Below, piece after piece: positions 5,394-10,050 of a DNA stretch of 10,050 nucleotides. The notes below the pieces were generated by a model, which was given only the letters and a program-made list of their open reading frames with translations, did no database searches and was not told the origin of the DNA. The DNA is from Methanobacteriota archaeon (GTDB lineage Archaea > Thermoplasmatota > Thermoplasmata > RBG-16-68-12). Location of the stretch: contig VBLU01000046.1 of NCBI GenBank assembly GCA_005879065.1, forward strand, positions 1 to 10,050. The letters run 5' to 3'. A program made the position numbers and the translations under genes. Numbering within the stretch: the stretch's first letter is position 1; each line of letters begins with the position of its first letter.

Positions 5394-6812
5394 CTAGCCT
5401 CCTCCGCCTCCGAGCAGGTCTTTGCTCGGGCTCGTCAGGTGTCGCGGGTCGAGGACCTTCTCCGCTTCCTCGGCACTCAGGATGCCTTTCTCGATCACGA
5501 GTTGTTTGACCGTCTTCCCGGTCCGGCCCGACTCCTTGGCGATTTCCGCGGCCTTCTCGTAGCCGATCAGGAGGTTCAGGGTCGTCGCGATGGCGGGGCT
5601 CGATTCCGCATACCGCTGCAACACGTCGATGTTCGCGCTGATTCCCTCAATGCACCGGTGCGCGAACACGCGGGAGACGTTCGCGAGGAGTTCGATGTTC
5701 TGCGAGAGGCGCTGGGACATCACCGTCATCATCGTGCACAGGTCGAGGTTGGAATGGGAGTTGGCCACCGCGATCGCCATGTCGTTGCCGATCACCGTAA
5801 CGCCGACCTGCATGACCGCCTCCGGGATGACGGGATTCACCTTCCCCGGCATGATCGACGAACCCGGTTGGACCGGAGGAAGATTCAGCTCCCTCAGGCC
5901 CGTGTGGGGCCCCGAGCCCAGCCACCGGAGGTCGTTCGCGATCTTGATCGTCGACACCGCCACGGCTCGAATCGCCCCGCTCGCTTCAACGAGGGCGTCC
6001 TGGGATGCCTGGGCCTCAAAGTGGTTCTCGGCGACCCGGAACTTCGTGTCCGTGGCCGCACTGATCTTCTCGACGACCCGCCCCGGGAACTCCGGGTGCG
6101 CATTGATCCCGGTTCCGACGGCAGTCCCTCCGATCGCGAGTTCCGCGAGGGCCGCCCGGCAGGACGAGACACGTCGGATTCCGTGGTCGATCTGGGACTG
6201 GTACCCGGAGAACTCCTGGCCGAGGCGGATCGGGGTCGCGTCCATCAAGTGGGTGCGTCCCGATTTCACGATCGGATCGAACTCCTTCGCCTTCTTCGCC
6301 AGGCTCTCTTCGAGTTCGCGGAGGGCGGGCAGCAGGTTGTGGTCGATCTCCATGAGGGCCGCGACGTGGATCGCGGTCGGGATCACGTCGTTCGAGGACT
6401 GGCCCATGTTCACGTGGTCGTTCGGATGGATGGGCCCTTTCTCGCCGAGCGCGTGACCGAGGATCTCGTTCGCTCGATTCGCAATCACCTCGTTCGCATT
6501 CATGTTCGTCGACGTGCCGCTCCCGGTCTGGAAGACATCGAGGGGGAAGTGGGCGTCCAGCTTGCCCTCCATGACCTCCTGGCATGCCTGGACGATCGCC
6601 TTTCCGATCTTCGAATCGAGGAGGCCGAGCTCCATGTTCGTCTGGGCCGCCGCCATCTTGATCAGGCCGAGCGCATAGAGGAAGCGCCGACCGAAGCGGA
6701 TCCCGCTGATGGGGAAATTTTCGATGGCCCGTTGCGTCTGGGCGCCCCAGTAGGCGTCCTTGGGGACTTTCAGTTCACCCAGGAAGTCCTTCTCGACGCG
6801 GTAGTCGGTCAT
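5394..6812 (-). CDS. fumC: Class II fumarate hydratase
   Basis: Fumarase C catalyses the reversible hydration of fumarate to L-malate in the TCA cycle (or its reductive direction) as a cytoplasmic homotetramer without an iron-sulfur cluster. The 472 residues include GSGTSTNMNANEV (about 98-109), MGQSSND (136-142), the H188 region GRTHLMDATP, and the superfamily signature GSSIMPGKVNP (317-327) with S318, K324 and N326. With the ATG at 6812, the catalytic His and Ser fall at 188 and 318, the same numbers as in E. coli FumC. This supports that start over a TTG at 6857 or an ATG at 6845. An aspartase or argininosuccinate lyase is less likely given the overall FumC-like sequence. The protein ends in five glycines (LLGGGGG), which is unusual. 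It is the first gene of a minus-strand cluster and is divergent from the TFB gene. Confidence 0.95.
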   Translation of the reverse strand: MTDYRVEKDFLGELKVPKDAYWGAQTQRAIENFPISGIRFGRRFLYALGLIKMAAAQTNMELGLLDSKIGKAIVQACQEVMEGKLDAHFPLDVFQTGSGTSTNMNANEVIANRANEILGHALGEKGPIHPNDHVNMGQSSNDVIPTAIHVAALMEIDHNLLPALRELEESLAKKAKEFDPIVKSGRTHLMDATPIRLGQEFSGYQSQIDHGIRRVSSCRAALAELAIGGTAVGTGINAHPEFPGRVVEKISAATDTKFRVAENHFEAQASQDALVEASGAIRAVAVSTIKIANDLRWLGSGPHTGLRELNLPPVQPGSSIMPGKVNPVIPEAVMQVGVTVIGNDMAIAVANSHSNLDLCTMMTVMSQRLSQNIELLANVSRVFAHRCIEGISANIDVLQRYAESSPAIATTLNLLIGYEKAAEIAKESGRTGKTVKQLVIEKGILSAEEAEKVLDPRHLTSPSKDLLGGGGG

Positions 6813-6842
6813 GCCCGGTGCGTTCGGACAGAACGGGGGGAG

Positions 6843-6860
6843 CATTAAGCTTGTCAATGA
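6843..6860 (-). promoter_or_regulatory. fumC promoter: TATA-like box with an adjacent upstream element
   Basis: Read on the minus strand, CATTGACAAG (6859-6850) is followed at once by CTTAATGC (6849-6842), whose TTAAT can serve as box A. This lies about 30-37 bases before the ATG at 6812, giving a very short leader or none. No Shine-Dalgarno is obvious before the ATG. The upstream element matches 9 of 10 bases of CAGTGACAAG at the TFB promoter, in the same position relative to its TATA box. Confidence 0.45.
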
Positions 6861-6861
6861 T

Positions 6862-6896
6862 TCGTACGTACTCGGGCTCGGCCGAGGGCCGTACGA
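6862..6896. repeat. Interrupted inverted repeat upstream of the fumC promoter
   Basis: TCGTACG (6862-6868) pairs with CGTACGA (6890-6896). Inside, CTCGG (6871-6875) pairs with CCGAG (6882-6886), leaving a 6-base loop and a small internal loop (TA opposite GGC). It lies just upstream of the fumC box A, so as DNA it could be an operator; as RNA it would fold well only if transcribed from the tfb side. The remaining sequence of the gap (6897-7031) is GC-rich with only short hairpins, and no gene was found in it. Confidence 0.4.
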
Positions 6897-7031
6897 GGAA
6901 ATCGCTCAGCCAGCGCCTGCATGGCGCCAAGCCAGCGGTCCGTCCCCGGCCCACGGGTCCGTCACCGGGCATTAGGACGTGTCTCGTCCCGATGGTCTCC
7001 CTTCCCTCCTATCCAAACGGTTACCAGCAAG

Positions 7032-7053
7032 TTGTCACTGACCACAGTGACAA
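7032..7053. promoter_or_regulatory. Perfect 9-bp inverted repeat, likely operator of the tfb gene
   Basis: TTGTCACTG (7032-7040) and CAGTGACAA (7045-7053) are exact reverse complements separated by ACCA. The right arm ends two bases before the TATA box, covering the position of the BRE. A dimeric regulator bound here could block or help TBP/TFB assembly. The dyad symmetry, size and position are those of a typical helix-turn-helix operator. The cognate regulator is not in the window. Confidence 0.6.
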
Positions 7054-7055
7054 GG

Positions 7056-7078
7056 TATAATATAAACGCGTTATATTT
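7056..7078 (+). promoter_or_regulatory. tfb: TATA region of the tfb gene, with two boxes
   Basis: In a GC-rich surround, TATAATATAAA (7056-7066) and TTATATTT (7071-7078) are two AT blocks separated by CGCG. The first would place transcription start near 7085-7090, the second near 7097-7103. Either leaves a 20-35 base leader before the ATG at 7120. The first block read on the minus strand is TTTATATTAT, an excellent box A in the opposite direction, so bidirectional firing is possible. Confidence 0.6.
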
Positions 7079-7119
7079 GGAGGAACCCGAAGACCCACCG
7101 CGGGCAAGGGAAGCAGCCC

Positions 7120-8106
7120 ATGCCAACCACGACGCCGGCGGATCCGGTGGTCGAAGAAGACCGGGTCTGTCCCGAATGCAGCAGCGAGCACCTCGTGCGT
7201 GACTACACGCGCGGCGAGCTTGTCTGCGATTCCTGCGGCCTCGTGATCAGCGAGAGTGCAATCGACGAGGGGCCCGAATGGGCCGCCTATTCGGTGGAAG
7301 AGAACGATCGGCTCGCGCGGACCGGCGCCCCGCGAAGCTACGTCGCCGGCGCCTCCGGACTGACGACGGTCATCCCCCTCGCGAATAAGGACGCCCGCGG
7401 GAACACGATTCCCCTCCGGGAACGAGAGAAATTCTACCGCATGCGAAAGCTCCAGCGGCATTCGGGCCATTCTCGTCCCGGCGAGCGGAGTCTCCCCGAG
7501 ACGATCCGATCCTTGGATCGCGTCGCGTCTCTGATGGGCCTCCCGCGTCCCGTCAAAGACGAGGCCGGCTTCATCTGCAAGAAAGCCTTGGAGAAGGGCC
7601 TCGTCCGAGGGCGGTCCATCGAGGCGATCGTCGCCGCCGCGGTGTACGCAGCCTGCCGGATCGACGGCGTCCCTCGAACGCTCGATGAGCTGCAACAGGT
7701 GACCGGCGTCCGGAAGAAGACGATCGGCAAGGCGTACGGTGCGCTCCTGCGGACCCTCACCCTTCGCGTGCCGCCGTCCCGGCCGTCCGATTACGTGAGC
7801 CGGTTCTGTTCCCGCCTCGGCTTGAGCAACACGGTGGAGGCGGAATCCCAGAAGATCCTGAAAGAACTGGAGAAGATCGACAGCTCGATGTCCCTCTCGC
7901 CGTCGGGGACCGCCGCGGCGGCCATTTACCTGGCGTCCTTGGCGTCCGGGGAACGTCGTCCGCAAAAGGCGATTGCGAAAATCGCTGGCGTCAGCGAGGT
8001 GACCTTGCGAAACCGCTTCCAATTCATGGAAGGGTTCATGGAACAGCTGATCCTGCCACGCGGTCGCGCGCCGAAGGTTGGCACGGGGAACCAACTCTCT
8101 CCCTAG
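7120..8106 (+). CDS. tfb: Transcription initiation factor IIB (TFB)
   Basis: TFB binds the TBP-TATA complex and the BRE and recruits archaeal RNA polymerase. The 328 residues have the full layout: an N-terminal zinc ribbon (C17, C20, C36, C39), a B-reader/linker (about 60-110), and two cyclin folds (about 122-212 and 222-310). The second cyclin fold ends in the BRE-contacting helix-turn-helix IAKIAGVSEVTLRNRF. RGRSIEAIVAAAVYAACR is the usual first-repeat signature. The B-reader reads RTGAPRSYVAGASGLTTVI; the segment usually written HDKGLST is AGASGLTT here, so the conserved acidic residue is lost. A short tail of about 15 residues is unconserved. The ATG at 7120 has a TATA region 42-64 bases upstream and no strong Shine-Dalgarno. 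Archaea often carry several TFBs; whether this is the general or a specialised one cannot be told from this window. Confidence 0.95.
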   Translation: MPTTTPADPVVEEDRVCPECSSEHLVRDYTRGELVCDSCGLVISESAIDEGPEWAAYSVEENDRLARTGAPRSYVAGASGLTTVIPLANKDARGNTIPLREREKFYRMRKLQRHSGHSRPGERSLPETIRSLDRVASLMGLPRPVKDEAGFICKKALEKGLVRGRSIEAIVAAAVYAACRIDGVPRTLDELQQVTGVRKKTIGKAYGALLRTLTLRVPPSRPSDYVSRFCSRLGLSNTVEAESQKILKELEKIDSSMSLSPSGTAAAAIYLASLASGERRPQKAIAKIAGVSEVTLRNRFQFMEGFMEQLILPRGRAPKVGTGNQLSP

Positions 8107-8147
8107 TTCGTCCACGTCCAATTCGCGGGCGGCAGAACCGGGAGGAA

Positions 8148-8265
8148 AGGTTTGATAAGGTGCGCTGGCGTCCCATCTGTGTGGCCGAATCCAGAGGCGG
8201 AATCCAGGGGGAATTGGTAAATCCCCAAGAAGGCCCGCGCCTTCGGGCGTCCGCGTGAGGATCCC
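8148..8265 (+). promoter_or_regulatory. Possible promoter and structured leader of the oxidoreductase gene
   Basis: TTTGATAAG (8151-8159), preceded by the purine-rich GGAGGAAAGG, is the only box A candidate in the 159-base gap. It would start transcription near 8178 and leave a leader of about 88 bases. The leader contains a direct repeat of GAATCCAG (8187-8194 and 8200-8207). It also has a hairpin of about 7 bp with one bulged A and a GGTA loop (8208-8226), and a hairpin closed by a cUUCGg tetraloop (8237-8250). The second hairpin competes with AAGGC/GCCTT (8230-8243) and GCCCG/CGGGC (8233-8248). GAGG at 8257-8260 is a Shine-Dalgarno 5 bases before the ATG. No known riboswitch class is recognised. 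Confidence 0.35.
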
Positions 8266-10050
8266 ATGTCTCCTGCGATTCAAGTCAACGATCTTTCCTG
8301 GCTCATCGGAGGGCCGCAGGGGAGCGGTGTCGACTCTTCCGCGAACGTGTTCGCCCGTGCCTGTGCGGCCGGCGGCCTGAACGTCTTCGGCAAGCGGGAG
8401 TTCTACTCGAACATCATGGGCGAGCATTCCTACTTCGCCCTGCGTGCGCACACGAACATCGTGCGGTCGCACATCGACGCGGTGAATGTCCTCGCGACGT
8501 TCGAGGCGGAGACGTTGTTCCGCCACGCCCGCGCCGTCACGGACGACGGAGCGATCGTCTACGATCCCGCTTTGGCCAAGACGCGGCTCTCGGACATCCC
8601 GACGATCGAGAAGCGCCTGGCCGCCGACCTCAAGACGTACCTCATCTCCCACGGCGTCGGCGAGACGATCGGCGACCTGCTGGCAGCCGCGAAGCAGCGG
8701 GGCGTTGCTCTCGTCCCGATTCCGTTCAAGGACCTCCTCGACCAAATCGCCGACGAGTTTCAGATCGACCAGCTGAGCAAGATCTCGCGGGTCGTGAACA
8801 TGCTCGCGGTCGGCGCGTCGTTCGGCCTGCTCGGGTTCGATTTCGCGATGATGCGGGCTTCCCTCGAGGAAGTCTTCCGCGCGAAGGCCAAGATCGTCAA
8901 CATGAACGCCGCGGGCGCGCAGAAGGCGTACGATCTCGCGCGATCCCTCGTCCCGGATTTCCGGTATCGTCTTCAGACGTTGGCCAGGAAGGAACCCCGA
9001 TTGTTCCTCACCGGGAGTCAGGCGACCGCGTTGGGCAAGCTCTACGGCGGCATGCGGTTCCAGACGTACTACCCGATCACCCCGGCCTCGGACGAGAGCG
9101 AGTTCCTCGAGGAAAACGAAATCCTCGACGTGAACGGACATGGCCTCGTCCCGGAGGCCGGCGGGAAGGAGAAAGGCGCCTCCATGTTGGTCGTGCAGAC
9201 CGAGGATGAGATCGCCGCGGTCACGATGGCCACCGGGGCCGCCCTGACCGGAGCACGGTCCGCCACCGCGACGTCGGGGCCCGGTTTCTCCCTGATGATG
9301 GAGGGGATCGGATGGGCCTCGATCAACGAGGTCCCGCTCGTGATCACGCTCTACCAGCGGGCCGGTCCGAGCACGGGGATGCCGACCCGGCACGAACAGG
9401 GCGACCTGCGGTTCGCCTTGCATGCCGGGCACGGCGAGAGCCCGCGGATCGTCCTCGCGTCCGGCGACTTCGAAGAATGCATCCGCGACGGGTTCCTCGC
9501 GTTCAATTACGCGGACCGGTACCAGATGCCCGTGATCCACCTTGTCGACAAGGCCCTCGCAAACAGCTATGCCACGATCGCACCGCCGGACCTCTCCGAC
9601 CTTCGGATCGAGCGCGGGGCCCTGGCCTTCGGCAACAACGGCTACTCGAAAGAGAATCCGTACAAGCGATTCGACCTCGGGAACGGTCCCGTCTCCCCTC
9701 GCGCGCTTCTCGGACAAGAAGAGACGATCTTCTGGAACACGGGGGACGAACACGACGAGTTGGGGCACATCACCGAGGACCCCGGCCTGCGGAACGCGAT
9801 GATGGAGAAGCGGTTCGCGAAGTTGGACCTGGCCTCCCGCGAGATCCCCGACGACGTGAAGATGGCCTACTTCGGCCCGAAGGACGCCGGCACGTTGATC
9901 GTCTCCTGGGGTTCGACGAAAGGCGCCCTGCTCGACGCGCTCGATCGCCTGTGGGCGGAAGGCGCGAAGATCGGCTATCTCCACCTTCGACTCATTAACC
10001 CATTCCCCGTCGACGCCGTCCGCAAGTTCCTCGCGAAAGCGAAGCGACGA
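8266..10050 (+). CDS. 2-oxoacid:ferredoxin oxidoreductase, gamma-alpha fused subunit (partial, runs off right edge)
   Basis: This subunit belongs to the thiamine-diphosphate and iron-sulfur enzymes that convert a 2-oxoacid plus CoA to acyl-CoA, CO2 and reduced ferredoxin, or run in reverse in carbon fixation. The first 595 codons are present without a stop. Residues 1 to about 215 are the gamma domain (IGGPQGSGVDSS near 14-25, then FGKREFYSNIMGEHSYF). The alpha domain follows from about 243, with the diagnostic YPITP at 269-273 and SGPGFSLM, GPSTGMPTRHEQGDL further on. The order gamma then alpha in one chain, and the YPITPASDE form, match the two-subunit enzymes of Sulfolobus and Aeropyrum, whose alpha chain is about 630 residues. 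Roughly 30-50 residues are probably missing at the end. A beta subunit gene is expected just downstream. The substrate (pyruvate, 2-oxoglutarate or broader) cannot be fixed from this chain. The ATG at 8266 is supported by GAGG 5 bases upstream. Confidence 0.93.
   Translation, partial: MSPAIQVNDLSWLIGGPQGSGVDSSANVFARACAAGGLNVFGKREFYSNIMGEHSYFALRAHTNIVRSHIDAVNVLATFEAETLFRHARAVTDDGAIVYDPALAKTRLSDIPTIEKRLAADLKTYLISHGVGETIGDLLAAAKQRGVALVPIPFKDLLDQIADEFQIDQLSKISRVVNMLAVGASFGLLGFDFAMMRASLEEVFRAKAKIVNMNAAGAQKAYDLARSLVPDFRYRLQTLARKEPRLFLTGSQATALGKLYGGMRFQTYYPITPASDESEFLEENEILDVNGHGLVPEAGGKEKGASMLVVQTEDEIAAVTMATGAALTGARSATATSGPGFSLMMEGIGWASINEVPLVITLYQRAGPSTGMPTRHEQGDLRFALHAGHGESPRIVLASGDFEECIRDGFLAFNYADRYQMPVIHLVDKALANSYATIAPPDLSDLRIERGALAFGNNGYSKENPYKRFDLGNGPVSPRALLGQEETIFWNTGDEHDELGHITEDPGLRNAMMEKRFAKLDLASREIPDDVKMAYFGPKDAGTLIVSWGSTKGALLDALDRLWAEGAKIGYLHLRLINPFPVDAVRKFLAKAKRR

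Noticed and set aside
5382..5396. TAG at the end of fumC read as pyrrolysine to make a fumarase-DUF3052 fusion
   Set aside because: TAG also ends the aldehyde dehydrogenase, GNAT and TFB genes here at natural C-termini, so it behaves as an ordinary stop. FumC is full length without readthrough.
5439..6848. A 469-residue plus-strand frame opposite fumC
   Set aside because: Antisense shadow of a clear class II fumarase, with low-complexity Arg/Asp/His composition and no family motif.
6897..7020. Possible small RNA gene in the fumC-tfb gap
   Set aside because: Only short GC hairpins such as GCGCC/GGCGC are seen; no cloverleaf, box C/D, box H/ACA or promoter could be recognised.
7021..9984. A 987-residue open frame on the minus strand opposite the TFB and oxidoreductase genes
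   Set aside because: It has no recognisable domain, is rich in Arg/Asp/Gly/His as expected of an antisense GC-rich frame, and lies wholly over two well-supported genes. Lack of stops follows from the strong GC bias at third positions.
1..10050. CRISPR array, tRNA or rRNA gene, transposase, integrase or defence island
   Set aside because: No regular repeat-spacer pattern, no tRNA T-loop/anticodon arrangement, no terminal inverted repeats and no mobile or defence protein domain were found.

Overview
The window looks like a chromosomal segment of a GC-rich, probably uncultured archaeon. The evidence is a transcription factor B (TFB) gene, box A (TATA) promoters placed so that transcripts have little or no leader, and a gamma-alpha fused 2-oxoacid:ferredoxin oxidoreductase subunit of the type known from Sulfolobus and Aeropyrum. 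A lineage near Thermoplasmatota is a guess, not a demonstrated assignment. No rRNA, tRNA, CRISPR array, insertion sequence or phage gene was seen.

Layout. Positions 7-3990 carry four plus-strand units: a Mg-dependent O-methyltransferase; a Nudix hydrolase fused to a GmhB-like HAD phosphatase whose HAD half is interrupted; a four-helix membrane protein with a C-terminal zinc ribbon; and an NAD(P)-dependent aldehyde dehydrogenase that is also interrupted. Both interrupted genes show the same kind of lesion: a block of conserved residues is missing and the reading frame changes at the same place, while sequence on both sides remains intact. They are either recent pseudogenes or local assembly collapses.

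Positions 4031-6812 hold a compact minus-strand cluster read as fumC (class II fumarase), a DUF3052 protein, an ABM-fold monooxygenase-like protein and a GNAT acetyltransferase. Spacing is tight, and a strong Shine-Dalgarno with a four-codon mini-ORF precedes the GNAT gene. The 307-base gap at 6813-7119 separates fumC from the divergent TFB gene and is the richest regulatory stretch. Both promoters carry a near-identical CAKTGACAAG element directly upstream of the TATA box. At the TFB gene this element is one arm of a perfect 9-bp inverted repeat.

Positions 7120-10050 hold the TFB gene and the start of the oxidoreductase gene, which runs off the right edge. A 159-base gap between them contains a possible promoter, a direct repeat and several competing hairpins in the presumed 5' leader.

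Functionally, fumarase and the oxidoreductase point to central carbon metabolism (TCA cycle and 2-oxoacid oxidation or reductive carboxylation). The shared promoter element suggests that the fumarase operon and the TFB may be co-regulated. No new defence or mobile system is evident. The best leads are the fumC/tfb regulatory region, the Nudix-HAD fusion, the paired lesions and the structured oxidoreductase leader.
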